From Petunia secreta (lineage: Eukaryota > Streptophyta > Magnoliopsida > Solanales > Solanaceae), in the NCBI GenBank assembly GCA_029990175.1, contig JARKIP010000033.1, positions 9,362,001-9,426,000 of the forward strand: a stretch of DNA of 64,000 nt, in the 5' to 3' direction. Made by a program: the position numbers and the translations under genes. A model generated the notes under the pieces. The model was not told where the DNA came from, did not search any database, and was given only the letters and a program-made list of their open reading frames with translations. Shown piece after piece: positions 45,399-57,790 of the stretch. The first letter of the stretch is position 1, and every line of letters starts with the position of its first letter.

Positions 45399-46819
45399 TG
45401 ATGTTGACCAAATCCACACCTCAAAGAGAATGTGTAAACTGTCGAAGCAATATAATTTACCCAACTATAAGACGGGGTCGAATCCCACAGAGAACAATAT
45501 AAGGGCGATTAAACTAGTGGAGAAATTATCACTAACTTGAGCTAAGCAAACACTTTTTGGATTTTTGATAAGATTAAAAACTAGCAAGACTATAAACTAA
45601 CTGGAAAAGCATATAAATTGATCAATGAAATTCATAAACAATTGGTACAAGATACTTAGAACCTCAGAATTTAGTTTATTCAAGCTTAATCTAATGCAAT
45701 TAGTATCTTATTAATTAATCCTTAGATCTCATTATGGCACTCAAACTAATTCACCTAATTAGACTCTCTCGATGCCTAATTAGCCTAACCCACATTAACT
45801 CTATCGATGTTAAACGAGTTGCATAAAGACCAATCAGTATGTGCCCAAGTTGAAGTATCCCTATCTCTAGTTCAACCTCTTTAATTTGGGATAATCAATA
45901 TCTTGAGAACCCGAATTTTCCTTTAGCTACTTCACCCAATTCTAAAACCACATTCTCATGTGAAATAGAATAATAGGGCATAAACTAGTGTTTGCAACCA
46001 CTAATTTTTATAGCTAAACATGAAAAGACTCATTTCATAAATATCAAGATTTGATAAATACAAAAGCAACTTCAATAAATCAAAATCATAGCTATTAGTA
46101 TCTCTACTAAATAATGTTCAAAGCGTAATAATAAATCAAATACACCATAGATATTCAATACATAGCATGGAAATGAAGAAATGAGTAAAAAGGATTGAGA
46201 ATTTCTTATTTGTTTTGCTCAAATCTTCACGTCCTTGGTGTTTTGGATATGGATTCTCGCCTCCAAAGCTTGGAAGAATGGCCAAAACATGTTTAAAATA
46301 TCTTGAACTCACAACTTATATGTCCCCAACATAATTGTAAGGTATTTTCAAGATTTTCCCTAGGTTATAATGAAGGAAAACTGATTTTTGATGCATAGCC
46401 ACGTTTCTGCCATATTTTTTTACCCTATAGCCACTTTCTTTCTTTCCACAGTTTGTGCTATGGAATTGTGCAGTGGAGCACAAATTTATGCTACCGCACA
46501 ATGCCTTCTTTTTATTGGGAACTTTCTCTTCCATTTTCAAATTGTGCTGAGGTCCTCAAATCTTGAATGTGCTCTACACACAAAATTGTGCATCCCAACA
46601 CTTTCACCTGTCACTTTGCTCTTTTTGCAATGATGCCAACCTTGAGTCCGATCGGCTTTCATTTGCGCTTTTCTTGACCTTTTTCTAGCCTCAATCAACT
46701 TAATCTATTAGAACCTGGAATCATACAACATTACATAAGATTTGGCCATGAAATTAGTTTCAAGCCATATAAAGTTCCTTTAAAAGAGCACTTTAAGTTG
46801 GTAAAATACCAACTTATCA
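45399..46819 (-). repeat. Athila-type solo LTR inserted in the Copia gag
   Basis: 1421 bp. The plus strand begins TGATGTTGACC and ends AACTTATCA, with flanking duplications CCCAC (45394-45398) and CCCGC (46820-46824). Removing it and one duplicate gives gat-gtt-gcc-cgc-cat-atg, the normal gag codons DVARHM, so CCCGC is the original and CCCAC a CpG-type mutant. It ends with the same TTGGTATTTTACCAA hairpin as the LTRs at 16562-17946 and 25819-27202, so it belongs to a related family. Confidence 0.93.
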
Positions 46820-47249
46820 CCCGCCATATGGAGCTTGAAGATGAGCGGCTTGGTGCTGCGAAAGCTTATCCCGGTGCCTATGTGGTAGAATCTAGTGGTC
46901 AAAAGGCTTCAGGATTCAAGCGCAAAAATGACTGGAAGAATGGAGGAAATGGCAAGGAGACTGGTGAGGGACCCTCAAAGAAAAGAAACAAACTGAACTC
47001 TAATAAGGGAAAATGATTCTTTAAAAAGAAAGACAAGAGCAAGATGAAATGCTACAACTGTCAAGTGCTGGGACACTTTGCTCGTGAATGCACTGAGCCG
47101 AAAAAGGTAGCATTTCAAAATGCATCTCTAAGTGCTACATTTATTTCTAGCATAGTTTTATTAACTAATCTTATCCTGTGTGGATTGTACACTCAAGGGC
47201 CACCGACCATGTGAGTCGTGATCGAGAAGCGTTTGTGTTCCATCGAGTT
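46820..47249 (+). pseudogene. gag: Copia gag C-terminal part with zinc knuckle and start of protease
   Basis: The frame resumes with HMELEDERLGAAKAYPGAY, then a basic Lys-rich stretch. After a stop near 47013 comes the CCHC knuckle CYNCQVLGHFARECTEPKK (about 47050-47105). A frame shift then leads to ATDHVSRDREAFVFH, the start of the Copia protease region. The sequence is cut at 47249 by the chromovirus LTR, so the rest of pol is outside the window or lost. Confidence 0.85.
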
Positions 47250-49689
47250 TGTCACAACCCAACCTAGGGCCGCGACAGATAACTGACATTGAGTGTCGAT
47301 CATCACTAAACCTGCCAATAATCTATGAATAATAGAGAACCTGGTTATAAATACATATATATTTATTGAAAACATAAAGTTCTGAAAGATGGCAAGGCTA
47401 TCACACGCTGACATAAATAATATACTGACTGAACCACAGAGACATATCTACATGCCTCTAAAAGTGCTGAACTGAATATACAAAGGACGGGACAATGCCC
47501 CTTCATACCCACCACATGTCTATACAACATACAAAAAGTAATAAACTCCGGGAGGAGGCGGAGTTACTCTAACAGCTGGTAGATAGCCTACTAACGTGGC
47601 TCAAGGTCTGATCTCTCTGCACCTGTGCGGCATGAAACACAGCATCGAAGAGAGGGCGTGAGTACGATATATACAAAGTATGTAAGGCATGAGCGAATAA
47701 TATATCATAGCTAAATGAAACTGTAAGACTAGAATATAAATGTGTAAATATGAGCTGGAGTATAGTAATGTAGCTGGAAAACTCAAACACGATCTAGACA
47801 TGATCCGAATATAAACTGATGTCTAGTTGAATCTGGAACTGAAGGCTGAGCTAAACTATACTGATAACTGATTACGATGTGACTGGTAATTAGAAACTGG
47901 AACTTATAGCTGTCAACTGATATTTAAACTAAGAACTAATGGCTGATAATTGAGAACTGGTACTGAGCTAAAACAAAGATGTTATCTGAACTGGTACATG
48001 TCTGGTGTTATGGGTTGGATCCCCCTAAATCAGGTAACTGAGCATCTGAACTAGCCTCATGTAGAGTCATGTGGTGGATACTGTGGCTATATACGCGTAT
48101 ATAAAAAACCTTGCGGGTGTTATGGGCTATATCCCCCCAGCCAGTAGTCTCTCTAGTCAGAGTGTCTGAATAACACCCGAACACACTAGATGTTTCAACT
48201 CCCGCATGAATCAGAAGGGTCGTGTCCCTAGACAGGTAGTATCACACGTGACCGGACTGTGTGTCCAATGTCCAGCCTCTTTAGGGGACTCCAAATCACA
48301 CATAATATGGTCAAAATATAAGCATAAGTATGTATGAGGCACAACACATGTGGCAACAATTGATATGAACTCAAAATAATGATTAAAAAACCGTGGATGG
48401 AACTATAGGCACAACCTAGAACTCAGAATCTGTCCAACTCTTTGAATTTCTATAAAATTTTTGGTAAAGTTTCCCCTAAAACTGGACGATCCACAATAAC
48501 AAAACTAGTACTATAATATACACGGGAATGGTTACCCGGCTAAACAGATAACAGAAACAGACTAATGTATAACAAGATGAAACGACCGGAGGCCATAATA
48601 AATCCGCGGAAAAAATCTCGGGACATCACCGCTGCCCTGTCTTATGACCTAATTTTCAGGATATAAATCAAAGTTGTAGACTTTATGGCCTTTATAAAAG
48701 CCGTAGATATATATCTTAGGATTCCAGAAAGTCTTAAATCATCTCAATATCAATTTTTTACAAAGAGTTATGGTCAAATTACTAACAACTGCCCGAAGAT
48801 AAAAATAATTTTCCAAATTTTAGAACATTTTGTGCTGTTGTATTAGATATCTTTCATCTTGATTTTATTACCAAATTAAGCATATAAAAGGTTCCCTTGA
48901 TGTCATAGAAGTTACCCACAAGAAACAACAAGTTTGGAACTAACACAAGCTCTAAAAACTACAAGATAGATGCCTTGTCGAAAGAAAGGTTTAGCCTTAC
49001 ATACCTTTTACGTTTCTGCTTCTAAACCTTGTTTCCCTTATATTCCAAGCCTTCCAAAGCTTAAACAAGCTATAACACAGCATTCATGCACTTTTACTAG
49101 CCATGAAGTAATTCTAAAACTCAAGCTATAGACGAAATTGAAGGTAGCATAACGTGTAGAGCATTTTGATGCAATACGTCTTCAATTTCGAGTTAGATTG
49201 ACGTTCTTTTTTCAAAACAATAAAACGGCTTCAACCCCTCAAGAAATCACTGTTTCCCTTGTGTGTTTTCTGAAGATGACGAGAAAAGAGATGAATTTCT
49301 CTTTTATACTAATAATATTTCACTTCTAGCCCTTTTTTGCGCTTATATCCCTTCTTCTAGCTTGACTTCTGACGCTCATATATTTTTATCCAGATGTTTT
49401 ATGAACTAACAGTCAAAAGTTTTGGAAATTAAACTGAAAGAAATTCAATTTGGTATATGATATGTCCCCAAAAGAACTCATATAACGAACAGAATTAAAT
49501 GCTCAAAAAGCTTCGTTACAAGGCAAATCCTTAGTCGGATTTTCCGCAACTTAGATCAGATTTTTTCCAAAATTTATATTCAACATATAAACATCATATA
49601 TAGTCACATTTTAACTTTAAACATACCTAAAACATTCTTAACATGTCATTGGTATAATATATGCCACTTTAGACATGTGGGGCGCAACA
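47250..49689 (-). repeat. 3' LTR of the chromovirus
   Basis: 2440 bp. On the minus strand it starts TGTTGCGCCCCACATG and ends GGGTTGTGACA. A truncated relative of its outer end is found at 40235-40362. Confidence 0.88.
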
Positions 49690-49703
49690 GTCTCCCCCTC
49701 TTA
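49690..49703 (-). other. Polypurine tract of the chromovirus
   Basis: The minus strand reads AAGAGGGGGAGAC directly before the LTR start TGTTGCGCC. Confidence 0.8.
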
Positions 49704-49744
49704 AGAACATTGGTCCTTGAATATTGAATGAACTATGCAGAAGC

Positions 49745-50579
49745 ATTAAGCAACGATATGTTACATACCTGAAGTAGTGAAGCGATGTGGATATTTGGCT
49801 CTCATATCATTTTCAGCTTTGCAAGTAATTTCTTCTACATTATTGCTTCGCCATTGCACCTTAACTGAAGGAATGTCTTTCGTCCTTAGTCGATGAATCT
49901 ACCTATCTAAAATTTCAACTGGCACATCTTCATAAGTCAACTGCTGATTTGAACATACTCTACTGGTACAACTCTAGAAGGATCTCTGACATATTTTTTA
50001 GCATGGAAATATGGAATACTGGATATACCTCCTGAAGGTCTGCTGGAACGTCCTAACTCGTAGGCTACACGCCCAACTTGCCTGATAACCTAATATGGAC
50101 TAATAAATCTAGGGCTAAGCTTGCCCGGCTTTCTAAATCTCATAACGTCTTTCATAGGCGATACTTTCAGGAATACCCAATCGCCGATTTGAAATTCTAA
50201 TGCTCTGCTCTGCTAATAATGTTACCCTGATCAACTTGACTTTATCAACTATCTGCTGGATTAAATCTAGACCTATCAATTGAGACTCGCCAACCTCAAA
50301 CCATCCTATAGGAGACATGTATTTGCGGCCATACAAAGCTTCATATGGCGCCATTTGTATGCTAGAATGATAGCTATTTTTGTACGCAAACTCTACCAAT
50401 GGCAGATGTTCACTCCAGCTACCTCCAAAATCTAACATACAATCTCAAAGCATATATTCTAACGTCTGAATGGTCCGCTCAGCCTGTCCATTTGTCTGGG
50501 GATGAAATGATGTACTCAGATTCACCTGTATCCCTAAACCTGTCTTGAATGATCACAAAAAATTAGCTATAAACTATCA
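49745..50579 (-). pseudogene. Chromovirus integrase C-terminal half with chromodomain
   Basis: The minus-strand frame 50133-50438 reads WSEHLPLVEFAYKNSYHSSI and MAPYEALYGRKYMSPIGWFE, the standard end of the chromovirus integrase core. It is followed by KLSPRFISPYQVIRQVGRVA and then DIPSVKVQWRSNN with a following EAENDM-like stretch near 49765-49870. The last part matches a chromodomain, which in this group directs integration to heterochromatin. The upstream end (50440-50579) is degraded and stops at the nested element. Confidence 0.82.
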
Positions 50580-50584
50580 CCCCT

Positions 50585-51374
50585 TGTTGAACCCCAAAAA
50601 TTACCCCGAAAAGGATAAATTCCGGAATATCGACAGGATGGACTAACTCTTTTGGAGTTTTTGGAGTCGCCACCCAATTTAAGGAAAACAGGGAACCAAA
50701 TTAGCAAATGCGTGCAAAAACTCCGTTTTTATAAAAAGACGGTCTTTCTTTCAGAGATTCTAAAGGTAAGAGGTTTTATTAATTTTGGAAGAAGGTTTTT
50801 AAGGCACTTCCGAAATTCTGAAAATACGGTTAATCCGACAGGTTTCCAAATATTTACAAGTGCGCTTTTCTTTCGGAAAGAATTATTTGAATAATAATAA
50901 GAATAATAATAATAATAATAATCAATTAAATCAAAAGCTTATTTGCAAAATATATATTTTACTTGCACGCATTTGCTAAGATGACCCCAATTTGCAATAA
51001 ATTAAATAACGACTTCACAATAAAGGGTAATGCACATAAAGTAAAACAATATACCAAGAAATCAAATATTATTGATAAATAAAATATTTTACACATTTAT
51101 TTGTATAAATATCCAAGGAAAGAAATGCAACGTTAAAGATAGAACCCGAGATATTGATCAACTCGCGGGAGCCTTGAATTTTCTAAATTTTCTAAGGTCT
51201 TATGTCTTGACTGCTTGAGTTCGAATTTAAGCCCAAACGACTCCAATGCAATGGACTATCCACATTTGTAGGTTAGCCAAGCACGTCCCCATATTTTCGT
51301 GCCAATATGTACCTCGCATAAATTATGAAAATAAAATTGGATTAGTACGATAATAAAATGTAATAATTAATGAA

Positions 51375-51405
<31 letters not shown>

Positions 51406-51413
51406 GTAATAAA

Positions 51414-51455
<42 letters not shown>

Positions 51456-51465
51456 TATATAATAA

Positions 51466-51524
<59 letters not shown>

Positions 51525-53056
51525 GTAAAGGGTGTTTGTTTTGCAAAATTTAGGCTCAGGTTTGTATGGCGCGTCGAATAGAGGCTCGGGATTTGGTACG
51601 GCTGCAAACCCACCACTCTATTCGACTTGCTTTACATTAATTTCATACATTCATCATCGCCTTTTGCTTTAGGGAAACGGGAACGGGACGGTTTAAGTGT
51701 AGTATCATGTTCAAATCGATCCCGAGGCCTCAATACGTGTATATATATTTTTTCATTGGCCAATTAGCGTAGTATTTGTCCAAATCAATCCAATATTCCG
51801 GAACGGACAAATTTACCCAGAATAAATCCCTGCACTCAGAAAATCCAGTCAATGCATAAGCCAGCCCAACAACATAGATTGATCAATCCAAGTCATAGAA
51901 AATTTCCACAATTGCACCAAAACAATCATGGCAATGCAATAGGCCAAAACGGGTCAGATGTAAATTAATGTAAACGGGTCGAACAGGGCTAAACGGAGTA
52001 CGTAACAGCATGACAAACACTCAGAAACAATCGTTGAGTAAGTAGCAGGACAACAACAATTCAGAAACAATCGTCGAGAAAAATTGACAGAACAATATCA
52101 CAGAAGTGGTTTTCCATCATTAGCCTTTTGAAAACCAACACCAAAATCAGGAAACGAATTCATAACCAGTGGCAGAACCCCGGTGGTGACGGCGATATCA
52201 AGTGATAGACAAAGAGGAGGAGCGACATCCGGTTGACGGTGTCGCTACGATTCCATATTCCCTTTTCCCACTTCAATAACAGAAATCAGACCAAAGAATA
52301 AACCGAGGTCGTTTCCGGTGGTACGAACAACAATAACGCGGGGAAAGGAGGAGCGACACCCGCTTGATTAGCGGCGTCACTACCACTCCTCCTCAAGGTC
52401 CTTGTTTCGATTTTAACATAGGTCACCGAAAATTGAGAATAGGGTCGATTGAAATGATGATTTCACGGCAGTGATGGTGTCGCTGTTGCTCCCATTTTGG
52501 TTCAGCGACAAGAACAAATGGACGACGACCACCGGCGATGAAGTTTTCTGATCTACTGAGTTTTTGTTCGCCCCTATGTCATTTAAGATCTGTGGGTGTG
52601 TGTTCGTGCAGTTTTTGAAGTGTGTCCCTATGTGAGAAGTGAGGGTTGAAGAATATAATGAAAAATGGGTTTTTTTTTAAGTGGGTTTTGAGGGAGATGA
52701 TGAATAATTAGTGTGGGTAATGTGTAGTATATTTTTGGGTTAGATCTGATTTTTTAGGGTGATGTAATGACTTTGATTATTCTAAGTCGAGATTGCAGTA
52801 TGATAATAAAAAATGATTAGGAGGCTAGGGTTTTGGGATAAGGGTATATATATATGGGTAAAATGATTAGGGTATTTAAAATTGGGCTACGAAAATTGGA
52901 AATGTCCATTGCGTAAATAAACTGAGACTTAAAATGAAGAACGATTGCAGCCCTTTTCATTAAAATTACGAATTTAATTTATTCTAAAAATTAGCCTTAT
53001 TTTAAGAATAATTAGACGTTAATTTAAAAATTCCGGGAAAAAATTGGGTGTCAACA
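50585..53056 (-). repeat. 3' LTR of the 10.2-kb element
   Basis: 2472 bp partner LTR with a longer TAA microsatellite (about 51367-51532) and another at 50890-50921. Confidence 0.9.
51367..51532. repeat. TAA microsatellite in the 3' LTR of the 10.2-kb element
   Basis: Long TAA/ATA runs interrupted by AAAGTAATAAAG and ATATATAATAAG. The equivalent tract in the other LTR is much shorter (59297-59400). Confidence 0.9.
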
Positions 53057-53072
53057 GTTGCCCCTCTTTACC
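53057..53072 (-). other. Polypurine tract of the 10.2-kb element
   Basis: The minus strand reads GGTAAAGAGGGGCAAC directly before the LTR start TGTTGACACCC. Confidence 0.8.
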
Positions 53073-53904
53073 CGAAAAGGATGAAAGAGTTTTCATGGTA
53101 AAGAAAGTTGACGTGAAAACCAATTTTATCACGGTAAAACCATGACTCTGATTCCTAGGATCAAAATGTGAGGCTTATGGACATGGCCGAGCTCCGGTGT
53201 CTGAGTTGCCTACATATCTCGGGCTTAAAGAGAATCAGGCCCTATGTAGTTCGACGCGATTTGAAAATCAAAGACGAGGTAGTAACGACTACTCAAGCGC
53301 GGGAAAAGAGGCTTGTAATCACCCAAGTTATGAAAATGTGGTCGACAACACACCCATAAAGAGGGGTTTACACGGACATAGCTTCCACTGCATCTTGATA
53401 ACCGAGCCATCTTGTCTTCAATCTCAAACCTCAGACTCAGGGTTAACAAGAGACTTACCTCTAGGGTTGATGACTTATGCGGGTGCGATTCTTCAGGTCT
53501 TTGTTGACGAGTCTAGCTCATATCAACGATTGCCCGGTTCGTCCCTAAGAAAAGCTCCATGTTATGCTCCAAACATTGCTGCGGTGCAGCTAAAAATCCC
53601 GTAATAATCTCAACAAGCGTTAAGCACACAACTGCTAATAAACTGTAATAATTGGAATAAGAAATAGATAAAGTGATAAAATGGTAAATGCGGGTTGCGG
53701 TATCATCGATAAGTTCTTCCTTCGATCAACTTACAAAGTACTCCGCCCGGAGAACCTCTAAGCTTATCCTTATTCTAAAAGAGTAAAGCAAGACGATAAG
53801 TAAAGCGAGAACGAATCGTAAAATGCAAGGCTTTCATATGATAAGTTGACTAACAAGACATAATATCTCAAGTCGACTTGGCTAATCTATATCCTACGCA
53901 GGTA

Positions 53905-53998
53905 ACATAACGTTCATTTAAAAGGCGAACGAGCCCAAAACATTCAATTGTAAGGCGAATGAGCCTAAAACGTTCAATATAAGGTGAACGAGCCTACA
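53905..53998. repeat. Short tandem repeat, about 30-bp unit
   Basis: Three imperfect copies of a unit containing AAGGCGAACGAGCC and AAAACGTTCAAT. Confidence 0.7.
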
Positions 53999-54300
53999 TT
54001 TGATAGCAGCCTGCGAAACAAAGTTGCAAATTGGATTAATTAAGGCAAGATAATGCAAAATAAATAAGCAAAACTGCGTCATGTTGCTTGTATTAATAGT
54101 GCTGCAAAGCGTTGAATGACTTCAGTTCTTATTGAATCTGATGTTCAATTTCTGCAAATTTAAAGTAAATGCGTTAGAAAACGAGTGAATAATAAAGCAA
54201 AAGCTATAATGAAAAAAAGAAGAAATAGATTTGCGCTGCATATGCAACAAGGCGAATAATCTTTGAGAAACTGATGGTTGACGGTAGGAAAAATAACAAA

Positions 54301-54700
54301 AGAGCCTTCAATAATGCCTCCAATTTCTTATGGTAGGCTTCAAATGATAACGATGTCTTCGCTTGCTCACGATAGACTTGATAATAAGACCTCCGATTGC
54401 TTACGGTAGGATCAATAACAAAAGAGCCTTCAATCGCCTATGATAGGCTTCAGAATAATGCCTCCAATTGCTTATGGTAGGCTTCAATGCTAATGAAGTC
54501 TTTGCTTGCTCACGATAGACTTGATAATAAGACCTCCGATTCCTTACGATAGGATCAATAACAAAAGAGCCTTCAATTGCCTATGATAGGCTTCAGAATA
54601 ATGCCTCCAATTGCTTATGGTAGGCTTCAATGCTAATGAAGTCTTCGCTTGCTCACGATAGACTCATAATAAGGCCCCCGATTGCTTACGGTAGGCATGG
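54301..54700. repeat. Higher-order tandem repeat, 142-bp unit
   Basis: Units start AGAGCCTTCAAT at 54301, 54423 and 54565, so the second unit is 142 bp and the first is about 20 bp shorter. Each unit is built from about four related subunits of 30-36 bases with an ATTGCNTANGGTAGGCTTC-like core. This gives a two-level repeat. Confidence 0.8.
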
Positions 54701-54799
54701 CGTAATTTGTAAGTACAAGCTGCAATATCTTTGATAAATTGTCTTCCCATCCACTGGCGAAGCAATAAAGCAAATGCGAAGGCATAGTGCAAAGCATTT

Positions 54800-55560
54800 T
54801 CAACAATCTTGACAAATCAACTGGCAAGCCGGTCGGGCATAAAGCAAGGAGGGTCTTGGGGTTGATTGTCGAACAAATCAGCTGGCGAACCGGTCCGGCA
54901 CGAAGCAAGGAGGGTCTCGGGACTGACCTGTTAACCTGATACGTAAAACAAGACATAATACAAAGGAAATGCAAAGGCATAATTTAAAGCAAGTGCGAAG
55001 CAATTCGAACAATCTTGACAAATCAACTGGCAAGCCGGTCGGGCACGAAGCAAGGGGGGTCTTGGAATTGATTGTCTGCAAATCAGCTGGTGATCCGATC
55101 CGGCACAAAGCAAGGAGGGTCTTAGGGCTGACCTGTTAAGCTGAAAGTAAAGCAAGTGCAAAGGTATAATTGAAAGCAAGTGCAAAGCAATTTAGCGTGA
55201 AATGTAAAGCAACGCAAAAGCGATTTAGCGAATCAACAGGCGTGAAGGTCCAACAAGAGAGAAGCCCTGCCTGGTGGTCAACCTGAAAAACGTAAAGCAA
55301 GGCATCAATTTTAAAACAAGTGCGACGACATAATTTAAAGCAAGTGCAAAGAAAAGCAGTGCGGGAATGTAGCGCAATGCAAGAGCCATTTGGCGAATCA
55401 ATAGGCGAGATAGTCGAACAAAGGGAATCCTCGTAGTCGATGGTCAACCTGAAAGAGTAAAGCAAGGCATTAATTTTAAAGCAAGTGCGAAGACATAATT
55501 CAAAGCAAGTGCAAAGCAAGGTAATGCGGAAATATAGTCAGTGCGATAACCGTTGATAAA
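54800..55560. repeat. Tandem repeat cluster, about 206-bp period
   Basis: ACAATCTTGACAAATCAACTG recurs about 206 bases apart (54803 and 55009). Inside each period are two diverged copies of a block with GGCAAGCCGGTCGGGCA and AAGCAAGGAGGGTCTTGG. Further right the AAAGCAAGTGCGAAG segment repeats with changing spacers. Confidence 0.75.
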
Positions 55561-57469
55561 TCAATTGGCGAGGCAATCCGGCAAGGATGGCCTTGTGCGG
55601 ATTATCGCCCGAAACCAAGCGATGCCCTATTTGGCTTAGTTTTGAAAACACAAAACAAGCCTCAGCTTTGTCGCCTATTAGGAATGAAAGTCATAAGGGT
55701 AGAAATGCCGCCTGTTCGGCAATAACTCATGACAAAGCATAATGCTTTATGTCATGAAAAGGGATTGCGACGCAATCTGCAAGGCAACTTTGAATGCGAG
55801 TTCAATAAATTGTTCATCCATAATGTGAATGATCCTTTCATTGCAAGCTTTCATGTTCCTGCTCTCAAAAAAAAATTGTTAGCTTTGGGGAGGAAAGGGG
55901 AAACGTTTGATTTGTGCAGACTTCATCCTGATCTTGCTGCTTCTGCTGCTTCCTCGTCTTTATTGGACTTGGATTTGCAAATTGCTTTCAGAAACTTGGC
56001 TCATGAACTCAAATAGCATAGATTTTTAAAAAATAGAGGCAAGATAAAATAATTTAATGCGCATGCAAATGAAGTTGAAGATGCATTTTGAAAATTTTGC
56101 CTTGATTTAAACTTGTAACATACTTTAAAACAAACTGAACGTCATTTGTCTTAGACTTTGAACTGTTTGCTTAACAAATTACAGAATTCTTGCCAACTCA
56201 TCTTTAATAACCAACGCTGCTTCTTGCAAAATTCTGCCCCAGTTATTATCTTGCGCATCTCTAACTCGCTTAGCAAAAATTGTCCCAGTTTTCCTTCTTG
56301 AGGAAAAATAAAAATTTAAATGCTAAAGAGTCGAGTCCGATGGGGGGAGCCTACGTATCCCTCCTTGGGAATCAGACCGTGTGTAGTTCTGCATCACTGC
56401 TTCAAGCCACATACCAACAAATAAAAGCTGCCCCAGTTGAAGTTTTAACAGATAATGCGATATCCAAAGAGCGCAGACAATAACTTTTCAGTGCGTCATT
56501 TTAAATTGTTCAGTTGCTTTGCCATATGTCACAAGTAAAGCTTTGGCAGGTTTATCAAGTTTAACTTTGAAACCGAAACAAATGCAATCATAAATAATAT
56601 AATAAGAATGCGATGCATTTTATTTCAACTTTCATAAATTCAAAATGAGTTGATTCAGATTAACATAAGCTTTAAAATACAATGCAATTCAGGGCCTCAA
56701 TCTGAATTAGAATTGAAAATAATACTACTAAGTTCAATCTCCAAGTCCTTTCAGACAATGCCATTAGCTTTTGGTACTGCATCGTTCACGAGCTAGAGCA
56801 TCTACCATCAATCAGATATTGAATCTTGCGTGATTTGCATGGTCAACCACCTTACAAATCAAACTTCTGCTAGAGAAATAAACAAAACAAAGAAACCGCA
56901 AAGGGTAACTAAGATAGTTTGCGTGTCATTCATAGGATTGCACACAAGCAAGCAACACCTAGTATTTAACGCATTTTGAGCAAATAAAGCAAGGCAAGCG
57001 ATTAACATGTGACAATCACAAGTAATTGAGAGTAAATAAATATGCAAACGCGTCCTACCCTGCAAGGTGCCTCTTTGTGCTAGAGGTAAGCCTAAACGCG
57101 CAAACAAGTGGTAACGAAAAATAGTTCATGCCAGTTCTGAGCAATTAAGACTTAGAGTAAGTAATAAATAATAACAATAATTGATAACAATCATCTCTCT
57201 GCCTTGACACTGCAGTTCCGTTATCCCAACTAACTTCCAAAAGTTGGTGTGAACTCGAAATTTTAACACAGCTCATGCTCTCCACAGCATCCGCACAAAA
57301 TTCTAAACCCAAATGCCTAAAACCCGAAACAATCCTCTATAGCTTTTGCAAACATCCACACTCCTCCAAGCACAACTCCCAATTGTTATACAACATCCAG
57401 GGGTGAAATTTCAAACCGCCTTTCACAATACCAGACTGCAAATCATGAAACGCGCCAATTGGCCTTTCA

Positions 57470-57790
57470 AAATAAAACCTCACTGGTCCTCGGCTTTAGA
57501 CAAGCCTCTCAGCTTCCTAGGTTTTGCAAGGCTCGCAGACCTTGCTCGTAAGGCTCTTCACCGGTCCTCGGCTTTGATCAAGCCTCTCAGTTTCCTAGGT
57601 AGCCAAGACCCCACTGGTCTTCAAGGAGGGACCCCACTGGTCATTCAAAGACACAGGGGCTTCGCTCTCCTAGTATGCGACAAGCATACTTCAATTTTTA
57701 TAAAGTCGCAGCTGGATAATCAACATAGGCCTGCACACACGCAAAACCATTCACGAGAGGGACCCCACTGATCCTTTTAAAGACACCAGG
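57470..57790. repeat. Repeat cluster CACTGGTCCTCGGCTTT / GACCCCACTGGTC
   Basis: CTGGTCCTCGGCTTTAGACAA recurs as CGGTCCTCGGCTTTGATCAA about 75 bases on, each followed by GCCTCTCAG and TTCCTAGG. GACCCCACTG then appears three times with AAAGACACNAGGGGCTTC. Confidence 0.7.

Noticed and set aside
51323..51616. Isoleucine/leucine/tyrosine-run frames at 51323-51616 and 59246-59680
   Set aside because: Translations of TAA microsatellites inside LTRs.
53168..53604. Overlapping plus-strand frames of 63 and 135 residues
   Set aside because: They overlap a conserved non-coding Tat-type block and run antisense to the element. No domain seen.
54301..55560. Regularly spaced repeats considered as a CRISPR array
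   Set aside because: Units are contiguous and diverged, with no constant repeat and unique-spacer pattern. The context is a plant LTR element.
55729..56016. 95-residue plus-strand frame (MTKHNALCHEKGLRRN)
   Set aside because: Antisense to the 10.2-kb element, with no recognisable domain and no flanking gene signals. It is probably chance, though it could be searched.
57346..57771. 141-residue plus-strand frame
   Set aside because: It translates the CACTGGTCCTCGG repeat cluster; the internal sequence repetition explains its openness.
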